DNA of 64,000 nt from Aegilops tauschii subsp. strangulata (taxonomy: Eukaryota > Streptophyta > Magnoliopsida > Poales > Poaceae): NCBI RefSeq assembly GCF_002575655.3, contig NC_053037.3, positions 139,263,207 through 139,327,206 on the forward strand, in the 5' to 3' direction. The notes below the pieces were generated by a model. The model searched no databases and was not told the DNA's origin. It was given only the letters and a program-made list of their open reading frames with translations. Positions 32,662 through 42,756 of the stretch are shown here, piece by piece; the first letter of the stretch is position 1; each line of letters starts with the position of its first letter. A program made the translations under genes and the position numbers.

Positions 32662-32835
32662 AAGCTCACCCAAGAGAAGCTAGAGTTGAAGCTCCAGGTT
32701 GCTGATCTGCTGAAGCTCAAGGAAAACCATAATGAAGAGAAGCAGATGCAAGAGTTTAAGATTACTGAGCTCATCAAGGCAGAGGAGAAGCTGAAGGAGA
32801 AGATCAAGGGGATCCAGGCCATCTTGCAGAACTGA

Positions 32836-33220
32836 ACAAGATGACTTGAGATTAGTGGGCATTGCAGACCTTTTGGGAATGATGGTTGTGCAATGACCTA
32901 GTAACTTAGAATTATGGTTGTGTAATGTATGGTTCTAGTACTAATTGTGAACTCTGGTTGTTTATGTACCTAGTAGTTATGCTATTCATCCTTTTGTGAG
33001 AAAAGGATGGATTGTGCATTTGAACTCCACTATGTAATGTGAACAATGGATGTGTATTGTATAATGTGTTGAACTCCAGTGTTACTTATGTTATAGTGAT
33101 GCTTAAATGCTTAAATGCATTTGCAAAAGTAATGCTTATGTTAGAGTGATGCTTATGTTATATTGATGGTTTAAATGCATTTGCAAAAGGAATAGTTACA
33201 TATGTTATGTTACAGTGATG
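32836..33220 (+). other. 3' flank of the GRF gene in the MULE
   Basis: AT-rich, with TATGTTATAGTGATGCTTA-type phrases repeated about four times between 33085 and 33220. It probably holds the 3' UTR and polyadenylation signals of the GRF gene. No other coding sequence. Confidence 0.5.
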
Positions 33221-33990
33221 CTTTAGGTGGTTCCGTCGACCCCTAGCCACCCTAGACCCTAGTTGAATGCTTTAGGTGGTTCCGTCGACCCCGAGCCACC
33301 AAAACCCTAGTTGATGCCTTTAGGTGGTTCCGTCGACCCCGAGCCACCCTAGACCCTAGTTGATGCCTTTAGGTGTTTCCATCGTCCCCGAGCCACCCTA
33401 GACCCTAGTTGATGCCTTTAGGTGTTTCCGTCGTCCCTGAGCCACCCTAGACCCTAGTTGATGCCTTTAGGTGTTTCCGTCGACCCCGAGCCACCAAAAC
33501 CCTAATTGATAGGTTTAGGTGTTTTCGTTGACCCCGAGCCACCCTAGAGCCTAGATGATAGGTTTAGGTGGTTCCGTCGACCCCGAGCCACCCTAGACCC
33601 TAGTTGATGCCTTTAGGTGGTTCCGTCGACCCCGAGCCACCCTAGAGCCTAGATGATAGGTTTAGGTCGTCGACCCCGAGCCACCCTAGAGCCTAATTGA
33701 TAGGTTTAGGTGGTTCCGTCGACCCCGAGCCACCCTAGAGCCTAATTGATAGGTTTAGGTGGTTCCGTCGACCCCGAGCCACCTAAACCCTAGATGATGC
33801 CTTTAGGTGGTTCCGTCGACCCCGAGCCACCAAAACCCTAGTTGATGCCTTTAGGTGGTTCCGTCGACCCCGAGCCACCCTAGAGCCTAATTGATGCCTT
33901 TAGGTGGTTCCGTCGATCCCGAGCCACCAAAACCCTAGTTGATGCCTTTAGGTGGTTCCGTCGACCCCGAGCCACCGAAAACCCAAAGTG
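33221..33990. repeat. 48-49-bp minisatellite, about 16 units, between the two MULE genes
   Basis: The unit starts TTTAGGTGGTTCCGTCGACC and continues CCGAGCCACC then an A/T-variable CCCTAG end. Units start at about 33226, 33275, 33323, 33372 and so on to 33951. Each contains the imperfect dyad GGTGG...CCACC. A few units have lost bases (near 33663) or carry GGTGTTTCC variants. It separates the 3' ends of the convergent genes. Confidence 0.9.
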
Positions 33991-34428
33991 CTTCTTTTTT
34001 AGCCTAGACCTTAACAACATATCCAACAATGTATACAACAATATATCCAGCAATATATCCAGCAACAGAGTTACTCTATCCAATAGTATGCACCATTGTC
34101 ATGAACATATCAATAATAAAAAGATATAAAAAGAACCATCCACATGAACATAGTCCATTCCAGGCATTGATTAACTAATAAATAGCAAGATCACATCCAT
34201 CCACATGAACAAAAGCCAGCTCCAGAAATGGCATTAACTAATAAATAAATCCATCCATCCACATGAACAAAAGCCATATATGGCATTGATTCTTAAAGTA
34301 CACCAGCAAAGTACAATAAGAGCACCAGCAAAGTACACTGAGAGCACCAGCAAGATCACATTGTAACATAGGATGCAAGAACACACATGAAGTATCTAGT
34401 TTTGAACATTACATGGCACATGTGCCAT
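33991..34428. other. 3' flank of the MULE transposase gene
   Basis: AT-rich, with short direct repeats (CCATCCACATGAACA at about 34136, 34196 and 34254; CCAGCAAAGTACA at about 34304 and 34325). It is likely the 3' UTR region of the minus-strand transposase gene. No ORF of its own. Confidence 0.5.
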
Positions 34429-37400
34429 TTAGTGGTTACCACTTGCATAGAAGTAGGCTCTCCATCCCCTGTTTCTACCACCAGAAGGTGGAGTAGCAGT
34501 AGATGTAGAGGGAGCAGTAGATGTGGAGGGACCAGATTGCCTTGGGGCAGAGAATGTACCTCTCCCTCTCCCAGCACCTCTCCCAGCACCTGGTGCAGCA
34601 CCTCTACCAGCACCTCTAGCAGCACCACTCCCAGCAGCTGCAGCTGCAGCCCCTCTCCCAGCTCCTCTCCCAGCTCCTGTTCCAGCTGTTGGTGTTGTTG
34701 TAGGAGTTGGATGAGAAGTTCTTGATGCTTGTGTAGTAGCAGCAGCACCAGCATTGGAATTCCTTGCAAGAGGCTTGCATAAACAAAGAAGGAAAATGAG
34801 TTAGTACTTAAAAAAATAGAATGTACAAGAAGGAAAACCTGTTACTACTTATTAGAGGATTACCACATGTTTGTTCTTCCTCAAAGCCAGCTCAGGCTTC
34901 AACTGCTTGTTGCAGCTTGTGTACCTATGTCCTTGCAGTCCACAATTGCCACATGTTATAGTCCCCATTCTTGATGTCTCCTTAGGCTTTGGAACTTCAA
35001 ATTTCCCCTTGATCCTCTTCTCTTTCTTTCTTCCTCTCTTCACTTTAAATGCAGGTGGGTCAATGTCTGGACTAGGGGTCCTTGTCCAGTCATGCTCACC
35101 AGGAACTGGATAGATCATTGGTTCATAAGCTGCCAGATAAATTTCTTTCTTGAAGAACTTGCTGACATAATCCTCTGGTTTTCTTTTGGCCTTGTTTATT
35201 GCTGAGATGGCATGGTTACATGGGATGCCACTTAGGTCCCATTTTCTGCACCCACATGTGTGCATTTGCAAGTTAACAGCATGGGTTTGCTGCCCACTTG
35301 TAACTTGCCACAAGTCCACACCAGCTTGAATTGGTTTGCAATATTTGGCCCTCTCCTTCTCAACCTCTAGCTTCTCACTATAATGGGGTGTTATGTCCCA
35401 TCTAGCTTTCTTTCCACTCTCCCTATTCCTATGCCACCTCACCATCTGCTTATCCTTTATTCCATCACACATTGTCCTAATTGGTTTCTTCCTAACATCT
35501 AGGACATACTTGTTGAACACCTCAGATAAATTGTTAACTACAAGGTCAGTCTTGCAGTTTGTGTCAAATGCATGCCTTGCCCATGTTTTCTTGGGTATTT
35601 GACAAAGCCACTCCCAAGCTTGCTCACACTCAGCTCTAAGGTCATTCATTGCAATGTTAAATTTGTGTTCACTATATGCATAGGCAGCATTATCCATACA
35701 CTTTTTCAGATCTTCCCCCCTAAACCCAGCATTTTGGAAGTTTGCATAGATATGCCTAAGGCAGAACCTTTGGTTGCACTTAGGAAAGACAGCATTCACT
35801 GCATTTAGTAGGCCCTGGGACACACAATTAAACTAGCTAAGCTATTATCTAGCACAAAACAACCATATAGGAACAATGACATAAGATGCAAGCACATACC
35901 TTTTGTCTATCTGACATTATTGTATATGGACCAAACCTTCCCACTTCTCCTCCTAGGCAGATTTTAAGTTGGTGTAGAAACCAACACCAGTTAGGTGTGT
36001 CCTCTTGCCCAACAATACCAAATGCTAGTGGGTATATATTGTTGTTGCCATCTCTACCAGTGGCAGCAAGTAGTTGAGCACCAGTAGTTAACTTAATGAA
36101 GCACCCATCAACACCTGAGCAAGCAAATTCAGTATTAAAAACATTCAAATGCATTTCAAGATGAAACAATATGTAACTAATGCACAAGGTGAACAAACTA
36201 ACCAATGAATGGTCTGCACCCCTTGAGAAACCCCTCCCTTGCTCCATTGATGCAATAGAACATAGCATGGAATCTTGGACCTGGATGGGGGATTTTTTCA
36301 GTGGGTGTTGGAGTTACAGTAGTGACTACTACTCTACTCCCAGGGTTTGTATCCATCACTGTCTGAGCATAGTCTTTCAACCTAGGGTATTGCTTCTTGT
36401 GGTCTCCTAGCACAGCATCAATAGCTAGGTTCTTTGCCCTATATGCCATTGACTTGGGCACATCCACACCATACTTCTCCATGCAGGCATCAATCAAAGT
36501 CTGAATGCCAGTTGTTAGATCAGATCTGAACAGTGACTCATACTTCTGTGCAAGCCACTTGGCACTTACCCTTGTTGTCTCTGTACTAATAGGGCAAGTG
36601 TGCTTAATTCTCATCTTCTTAATTACAAAAGTAGTTTCACCTTTTATAACTGCTGCCACCATAAAGAAGTTGCAATGTTTTTGGTTGCATTCTACAATTA
36701 TTCTTTGATCTGAGTTCCTATGATATTTGAAGTTTCTGCCTTGAGTGATGTGTAAGTTCAACAAAGCCTCTCTGAATTGATGTTGATCCTTGAAACACAT
36801 CTGTCGACATAATTGCTCATGTGGTGCCTCCATTTTCTCATTGTACCATTTTCTAGGAGGCCTCTGCTTTGCCCTGCTCTTCCTTTTCTTTGGCAGCACA
36901 AATGCCAATGGCTCATAACCATCATCATCAGCCTCCTTCAACAATCCTTTCTCTTCTTCATCAGATGAAGGTTGGAAATCAGGTTCCTCCTCTTGAACTA
37001 CACTTGAATGTGTCCTTATTGTAGGCCCTTTCCTAACTGGAAGCTTCTGTTTCTTCTTCTTCTTCTCTTCATGTACAATTACAGTTTCTTCATCCTGTGA
37101 AACAACCTTGTCATCTTCATCCATTTCAAAAGGTTCCTCAACCTCTGTGTCACCAGAGTAATGCACCATTTCTTCCTCCTCAGATTCTTCATCATCTGTT
37201 TCTTCCTCTTCTACTTCATCATACTCTCTCTGTTTCTTTCCCTCATCCATCTCTATGTCATCAGCATCACCCATATAAAAAGGGTTTACATCACTGTCAT
37301 CTTCACCTTCACAATCAGAACCACCACTGCCATCATATCCCTCTTCTTCTTCTATTTCCAAAACAGCTTTCAGTTTTCCTTTTACATTATTGCTCTCTTG

Positions 37401-38397
37401 TGTGCAAACACCAGTACCATGAGCTACTAAACTGCAGCTGCTACTCTGACTTTCAAAGGCAACTCCTTCTTCATCAACAGCATAGATGGGTGGCTCACTG
37501 AGATCATATAACACAGGCTCTTCATACACAACAGTGGATAATTCTTGCCTCTGAAACTTGCTGCAAGGAGGTGGACATGCCCTCACTAGCAAATTTAAAA
37601 CCTTACACTCCTCAACCTGCCTCTTTACTAGTTGCAACTCAGCATTACTCTCTACCATCTCCAATCCTTTCTCCCCTAAATCTGGATTCTCAATGTGAAA
37701 CAGCAGATCATATTCACTAAATCCTTGGGTTTCCATCACTGCAATCATATTCAGGTATGTTACATCTGAACTGCAGAGCTTCAGCTCTAACATTTCTGAA
37801 GCATCAAAAAAGAACCTAACATCCAAAATGTCATCATACAAACTGCAAAATGAAATAACAGACAAAATTGGTTAATAGACAATTTTACTTAACATTTTGT
37901 CTAACATATAAACAAAGATTTGTTTCAGTTAACATATAAACAAGTTAACATATAAACAGAGTTTTGTTTAAGTTAACATATACAGAAGTTAACATATAAA
38001 CAGAGCTTTGTTTAAGTTAACATATAAGCAAAGCTTTTATTTACCCTAGCTAGGTAACACCTAATGCTGCTCTGACAATTTGGACTAAGAAATAACAATG
38101 TAATCCACTGATGCTGCTCTGCTCTGCTCCAGTTAGGTAACACATAATGCTACTCTGCTCTAGTTAGGACTCATGTAATCCACTATACTACTCTGCTCTA
38201 GTTAGGCCTAGCAATTAGAGTGCTAAACATGCAGGCAGTAAACTCTAACCCTAATCCCCAATTTCAGTGAGCAAAAATGGAGCAAGAATGGAACAGTGGA
38301 GCACTTACAGAACACCACCGAAGCCATGAGTCAAGTGATGGGCGGTGCTAGGGTTGTCCACCGAAATTTGCGCCATCCGCAGCCTCTGCTCCATCGA
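34429..38397 (-). CDS. MuDR-type (MULE) transposase, five exons, 1079 aa
   Basis: Exons on the minus strand: 38397-38309, 37842-36203, 36114-35900, 35814-34864, 34773-34429. All introns are GT-AG and the coding sum is 3240 nt, an unbroken frame. Order of parts: an N-terminal PB1-like segment (YDDILDVRFFF); long acidic tracts (~200-290); a basic, nuclear-signal-like KKRKSRAKQRPPRKW; the MuDR N-terminal domain (~375-445, FREALLNLHITQGRNFKYHR, HTCP); the MULE catalytic domain (GVDGCFIKLTTGAQLL with D~578; SDRQKG with D~645; RFCLRHIYANF); a SWIM finger CGCRKWDLSGIPCNH (~833); a CCHC knuckle CGNCGLQGHRYTSC (~933); and an Ala/Gly/Arg-rich tail. It should cut and rejoin DNA at the TIRs in the nucleus. 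The start could lie further upstream at 38574, because the frame stays open through the 26-bp repeats. Exon 5 is supported by frame and composition only; without splicing the protein would end at 34852. Confidence 0.9.
37860..38306. repeat. intron 1 of the transposase with short direct repeats
   Basis: AAGTTAACATATAAACAG-type units recur about six times between 37890 and 38035, followed by three CTCTGCTCTAGTTAGG-type units (38120-38200). No coding sequence. Confidence 0.65.
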
Positions 38398-38521
38398 CAA
38401 CGCCGGCTCCGCAAAATCTTCCTCCGCGCTACTGTACTCCGAGCTGGAGTAGCCGCCACTGCCATCGAAGCGGGGGAGGTCGCCGCCGCTCGCATCGCCC
38501 AGGCCATCGTCGCCTAGGGCA

Positions 38522-38651
38522 CAGCAGCCGCGGGGGAGAGGAGGGCACAGTGGCCGCGGGGGAAAGGAGGGCACAGCGGCCGCGGGGGAGAGAAGGGCAC
38601 AGCGGCCGCGGGGGAGAGGAGGGCACAGCAGCCGCGGGGGAGAGGAGGGAG
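38522..38651. repeat. 26-bp minisatellite, five units, at the transposase 5' end
   Basis: Units of the form CAGCGGCCGCGGGGGAGAGG plus AGGGCA repeat five times with one or two changes. The array sits between the right TIR and the first coding exon, so it lies in the promoter or 5' UTR. It is open in the transposase frame. Confidence 0.85.
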
Positions 38652-38750
38652 GTGACAGTGCCTAAGCAGTTCGATCCATGGCTACGGCGGCGTGGTGCGG
38701 CGGCGGCGGGGAGGCAGCCGCCGGCGAGGTGCGAGGAAAAGGACAGGGCA

Positions 38751-39024
38751 GAGCGGGGTCGGGGTCTGGCTCGGTCGCACCAACGGGCCGAGCCGGCCTC
38801 GTCCGAGTCAGCGCGCAGCCAGCGCAGGCGACGCGCGCACTGGCCAGCGTGGCGCCTGACGGGCGGGCCCAATCGGTCAGCTTTAGTGTCAATACGTACA
38901 AAACAAGCTTTTAGTCTTTTTTGCAACGGCTAGCCCCAATCTTGGTACTGACACGTAAAATTACCAATCTTGGTACCAATCTGCTTCCAATGCCCCAATT
39001 GTGGTACTTCTGTGCAATTTACTC
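38751..39024 (-). repeat. right terminal inverted repeat of the MULE
   Basis: It is about 274 bp and pairs with 22411-22694. Differences by eye are about seven substitutions and two small indels. The inner GC-rich part probably holds the transposase promoter. Confidence 0.9.
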
Positions 39025-39404
39025 TTGAAAGCAGGATAAGTAGGCAAGAGAAGAACCAGAATAGTCTGGCATTGGAGGAACAAATGCCTGAGACTCTGCT
39101 TTGTAAAGTTTTTTATGCTCCAAAATATCTTCTCCTGCAATGCTTTATCAGTTTGCTATTTTTCCTGTCTTTTTGACATGAAGGCACATGAGGTGATGGT
39201 TCTGCTCCCAGAACCAATTCCTTGCTTAAACTTGAAGCATCATGAATGGTCTGATAGAAAGTTGTTGGAGGAACCATCAAGGGAAGAACCAGAATAGTCT
39301 GATGTTGGAGGAACAAGTGCCTGCACTAGCACACAAAAGAGAGATTCCATGTGTTTTGCAGTCACACAAACTGTCTATATATATGACCCTCTTCTCACAT
39401 GGGC
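39025..39404. repeat. duplicated segment, copy 2, part right of the MULE
   Basis: It starts with the right copy of the MULE duplication (39025-39033) and continues as in copy 1 from 9474. Relative to copy 1 it lacks about 50 bp (the 9543-9590 part of the internal direct repeat). Confidence 0.85.
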
Positions 39405-39955
39405 TTCAACTGCAGTCACCATTCCCAACTCACACCGCAGTCACCATTCCCAACTCGTACCACAGTCACCATACCCAACTCGTCTGCCTGTGTCACTAGG
39501 AGCTCTCATCCGAGGGTTTCGCTTTGTTCACAGCACACGAAAATGTCCAAAACAATCTTCTTGTTCCTCCGGATCGAGATCACCGGCGGGATACCTCTGG
39601 ACTTCAACAACCTGAACTCCGGTGTGCTGAACCTGTCCTGCAACAACCTCACAGGCGAGGTGCCACCGTCGCTGCAAATTGCAGCGTACGAACGCAGCTC
39701 CTTGCCAACAGTGGCCTTTGTGCCAAACAGGGCACGAAGATAGATCTTCTGACATGTGGGCATGGCAACAGCGTGCATGGCGACAGTGTCCATGATCACA
39801 AGCCCTCGACAAGCCTGATAGTCTTCTTGTTCATTGTCTGCAGCACCGTTGGCATCATCGTCGGCGTTGTTTGGCCATCAAGAACAATAGTAGTGGCTGT
39901 CAATAAGATAGAGAGCCCTGGCGAAACAAGGACGGAGGCGGAGCTTGACAAACAT
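39405..39955 (+). pseudogene. LRR receptor-like kinase fragment, plus arm of palindrome 2
   Basis: The plus strand reads IPLDFNNLNSGVLNLSCNNL, GEVPPSLQIAAYERS, LANSGLCAKQGTKIDLL, a membrane stretch VFLFIVCSTVGIIVGVVW and the beginning of the kinase (AVNKIESPGETRTEAELDK). Here the ATP-binding Lys motif VAVKK has become VAVNK. Frames change several times. Three CAGTCACCAT(T/A)CCCAACTC units precede it at about 39413-39482. Confidence 0.8.
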
Positions 39956-40525
39956 GGACGATGTTTCTGTGCCGTATGCCGCTCAGCACCGTGGCCTCCA
40001 GCACGAACTGTTTGTCGAGCTCCGTCCCCGTCCTTATTTCGCCAGGACTCTCTATCTTCTTGACAGCCATCACCATTGTTCTTGACGGCCAGACAACACC
40101 GGCGATGATGCCGACAGTGCTGCAGACAATGAACAAGAAGACTATCAGGCTTGTCGAGGGCTTGTGATCATGGACACTGTCGCCATGCACGTTGTTGCCA
40201 TGCCCACATGTCAGAAGATTTATCTTCGTGCCCTGTTTGGCACAAAGGCCACTGTTGGCAAGGAAGCTGCGTTCGTACACTGCAATTTGCAGCGACGGTG
40301 GCACCTCGCCCCTGAGGTGTTGCAGGACAGGTTCTGCACACCGGAGTTCAGGTTGTTAAAGTCCAGAGGTATCCTGCTGGTGAGCTCGATCCAGAGGAAC
40401 AAGATTGTTTTGGACATTTTCGTGTGTTGTGAACAAAGCGAAACCCTCGGATGAGAGCTCCGAGTGACACAGGCAAACGAGTTGGGTATGGTGACCGCGG
40501 TACGAGTTGGGAATGGTCACTGCGT
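39956..40525 (-). pseudogene. LRR receptor-like kinase fragment, minus arm of palindrome 2
   Basis: This is the inverted partner of 39405-39952, reading on the minus strand IPLDFNNLNSGVQNLSCN, then CLAKQ-type segment FLANSGLCAKQGTKINLL, VFLFIVCSTVGIIAGVVW, VMAVKKIESPGE and GIRHRNIV. It carries about 60 bp of kinase sequence that the plus arm lacks. This forms the loop. The arms are roughly 500 bp. Frames are broken. Confidence 0.8.
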
Positions 40526-40645
40526 ATCTGTGACCCGGCTGTCTACTTGCCAGACATCATATCAGTGTTCGAGCTTGGCGAGATCTGCACCAGGGAAGAC
40601 CCTCGGGCCAGGCCTGACATCAACATGGTCCTATTCAAACTTACA
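40505..40645 (+). pseudogene. receptor-like kinase C-terminal fragment
   Basis: The plus strand reads DPAVYLPDIISVFELGEICT then PRARPDINMVLFKL, matching the end of kinase subdomain XI in LRR receptor-like kinases (VFELGLMCT...RPSM..VL..L). It directly follows palindrome 2 and is probably the end of the same ancestral gene. Confidence 0.7.
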
Positions 40646-40829
40646 CTGCTCTTCAGGACATCCGCCGAGGCGGGGGCACTTAAGCGTACGGTGGTGCATG
40701 GTTCCTTTGGTTTATATAAATAGTTGTCTACATAATAAAATTTTATATCAATTCGTGTTGAAGTAATAAAAGATTGGCCAGCAGAGGTATAGATTCTCTG
40801 ATTATTGCATCATTCATCAAGGCAAACAG

Positions 40830-41150
40830 TTTTTTTTTTAGCGTGAACGGCAGGTGCTCTACCTTTGCATTATAGAAGAGGGAAAATGGTCCAGTTAATA
40901 GGGAAACCGGACCCGAAAACCATACAACGCGCGGTTAATATGGGAAACCGGCAAAAAACACACCCAACAACTCATGGCACATCATCTGTGCCGGAAACAA
41001 GAGCCCCCAGACCTAGGAACGGAGGCCATGCCTTATATCCAACAAAGATGAACTCCGCAAACACCCACAAACTCCCTACAATGGCAGCAGACCGAAGTGC
41101 ACCCTGGCAACAGAAGTGGTCAAGCATTGGCGTGAACTAATGCGCGCACC
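40830..41150 (-). mobile_element. LINE-type 3' end (minus strand)
   Basis: A poly-T run at 40830-40839 is followed by GCGTGAACGGCAGGTGCTCTAC. In reverse this reads as an element 3' end with a poly-A tail. The rest has no intact frame. Its upstream limit near 41150 is approximate. Confidence 0.45.
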
Positions 41151-41329
41151 GCCTCGATCACCTTGGGCGTGTGTTCCTTCTTGTACATCTACAGTTCTTG
41201 CCAGTGAGAGAAAAGGTTTGTTATGAGTGTGGTTGCGCTTGACTTTGTACTGATATTATCTCAGCTTAGATGTCTTTGTACGTTGATATACTCCTATAAC
41301 ACTTAGAAAGGGGCCACGCCCCGTGCACC

Positions 41330-41610
41330 AGTTGCCTTTTCCTCCAAGGCCAAGATATAAAATTTGTATGAGACACGCCCAGAGCCGGACTAGGCCGTCT
41401 AGTGGCTCTGTGGAGTGTGTGTTTTTGTGTTTAGGGCTTGTTGTGTTGTGCCCTCAGCATTGACCCTTATGTCTTCTCTGTGTTCTTGTGGACCTCCGTG
41501 TGCGTGTGTGTGCTTTGTTGAACCTTGTTGGATGCTTGGCTTGGGCGGTATGCTTTATAATATAAAGCGGGGCGAAAACTTTTTTCGGTAAAATTTGTAT
41601 GGGAGAAATA
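41330..41610 (+). mobile_element. LINE-type 3' UTR (plus strand)
   Basis: The stretch ends TTTATAATATAAAGCGGGGC GAAA followed by a T-rich tail, wording common at the 3' ends of grass LINEs. It has T/G-rich 3'-UTR composition and no coding frame. The start is approximate. Confidence 0.4.
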
Positions 41611-42094
41611 AATTGTTAAGCACCAGCATCAATTGTTTTCTCTAACAAAATAAAGTGAAATGAGTAAAAATATGACAAACAATTCGTAGACTAGTTTTTA
41701 TGTCTCCTGTTCATTGGACATTATACAATCAGATTTTATGACTGTACACACCTAAAAAATGGGACTGTCTATATTCGACAGATTTTCATTTCAGTCTAGG
41801 TCGAATTTTTGTCCAATGAAGTGTTGACACGTGTCCTGATTCGTTTTCAGTCTTGTGCAACAAACAAATCTGACTGATTTCAACTCCCTCCAGGTCTTAT
41901 TTCACTTTTTGGACCGCTCCACCACAGCCCACCCCGATCCCCCACGCGACCGCAGAGATACGGAAAGCCGGGATGGAAGCAACACAGATCGCCTGGGAAA
42001 ATTCAGACAGAGAGAAGAAATAGGAAGAGGAAGAATAGAGTAAAAAAAGTTAGCAGATGAATCAAAATATCCAAAGCATATACGAATCTCACCT
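41611..42094. other. spacer without recognised features
   Basis: AT-rich to about 41880, then mixed. No coding region, repeat boundary or RNA gene is supported. Confidence 0.4.
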
Positions 42095-42316
42095 CGTACT
42101 CGCTCCTCCTTCTCGGGTTCTTGCGGCGGCGGCGGCGGCGGCGACATCGACAGGCCCTTGCTCCGCGTACTCGCTCCTCCTTCTCGGATTCTGGCGTCAG
42201 CGGCGGCGACACCGACGGGCCCTTGCTCCGCGTACTCGCTCCTCCTTCTCGGGTTCTGGCGTCGGCGGCGGCGACATCGACGGGCCCTTGCTCCGCGTAC
42301 TCGCTCCTCCTTGGGC
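42095..42316. repeat. 66-bp minisatellite, about 3.3 units
   Basis: Units start CGTACTCGCTCCTCCTTCTC at 42095, 42165, 42231 and 42297. The first is expanded by extra GGC triplets. GC-rich. The ORFs on both strands across it are products of the repeat. Confidence 0.85.
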
Positions 42317-42346
42317 CGATTTGGTTATTGACCCTCGTGGTTCTCA

Positions 42347-42756
42347 GGGCATCTTCAACGCTAAGCGCTTGTGTAGGCGCTTGAGGAGATAAAGAAAAAG
42401 GATATTTTGCTTAGCGCCTGTGTAGGAGTCCCTGCTTGCAACGCAAATACCAATCTGTAGACGCCTCGCGATTTAATAAAAATAAAACAATAACGTAAGC
42501 GTCCGCGCTCTCAACGCATCAGGTAACGAAGCGCCTCTGTTTTCTCTTGATTTTGTTGAGATCCACGTACTAATTGTATCGTTCACGTAGCGCCGGCCGC
42601 CAGTTCATTTGCTGCATGCAGAAAAAAAAATTGAAACGCCGGACGACTGCTTTTGCATCGACGCAAGCGATATTCCTGGTTTCGACCGGGAAACGGACAA
42701 AAAGGGCAGGAAATCGATCCTGGCGCCCACCTTAAGCGCCTGCATTGTAGATGCCC
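42347..42756. mobile_element. Harbinger-like MITE, 410 bp
   Basis: The ends GGGCATCTTCAACGCTAAGC and (reverse complement) GGGCATCTACAATGCAGGC form imperfect inverted repeats flanked by TCA on both sides (42344-42346, 42757-42759). The 3-bp duplication and the GGGCATCT start fit Tourist/Harbinger, though TCA instead of TTA is unusual. No coding capacity. Confidence 0.7.

Larger units (their letters stand above)
22779..32835 (+). pseudogene. GRF zinc-finger/coiled-coil gene of the MULE, split by a copia insertion
   Basis: Exons are 22779-22862, 23013-23159, 23805-24316 and, after the copia element and its AAGCT duplication, 32667-32835. Introns follow GT-AG (GTAAGT...GGGCAG; GTAATT...TTCCAG), all phase 0. 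Without the insertion the frame would be 303 codons. Exon 1 is acidic and Ser-rich. Exons 2-3 encode a GRF-type zinc finger: LCEKHGKPSE, then TGRRFLACAEP, then CGFVQWVDEQWP, with C/H/C/C ligands. The remaining ~190 residues are Lys/Glu/Leu-rich heptads (coiled coil). GRF fingers bind single-stranded nucleic acid in other proteins; a role in transposition is inferred only from location. In this copy, transcription would enter the antisense copia LTR after KIEEKL, and the frame ends shortly after with GIVA. Confidence 0.82.
22411..39024. mobile_element. Mutator-like element (MULE), 16.6 kb, two genes, with a nested copia element
   Basis: Both ends start GAGTAAATTGCACA and form inverted repeats of roughly 280 bp. 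The 9-bp duplication is perfect and the empty site is present in the paralogous segment at 9.47 kb. Inside are a GRF-finger gene on the plus strand (22779-32835, interrupted) and a MuDR-type transposase gene on the minus strand (38397-34429, open throughout). Without the 8345-bp copia insertion and one duplicated AAGCT the element would be about 8.3 kb. Two convergent genes starting in or near the TIRs match the layout of maize MuDR, but the partner gene here is a GRF-finger protein and not a recognisable mudrB. Confidence 0.93.

Noticed and set aside
33221..33990. Telomere-like array
   Set aside because: ACCCTAG and AAACCCTAG words occur once per 48-49-bp unit; there is no CCCTAAA tandem run, so it is an ordinary minisatellite.
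34387..34769. Long ORFs on both strands over the Ala/Gly-rich tail
   Set aside because: These are shadow frames. Only the minus frame continuing the transposase after a GT-AG intron makes sense.
37097..37501. Plus-strand ORFs of 89-134 codons (His/Phe-rich)
   Set aside because: Antisense of the acidic tract of the transposase; the GAA/GAG repeats read as TTC/CTC on the other strand.
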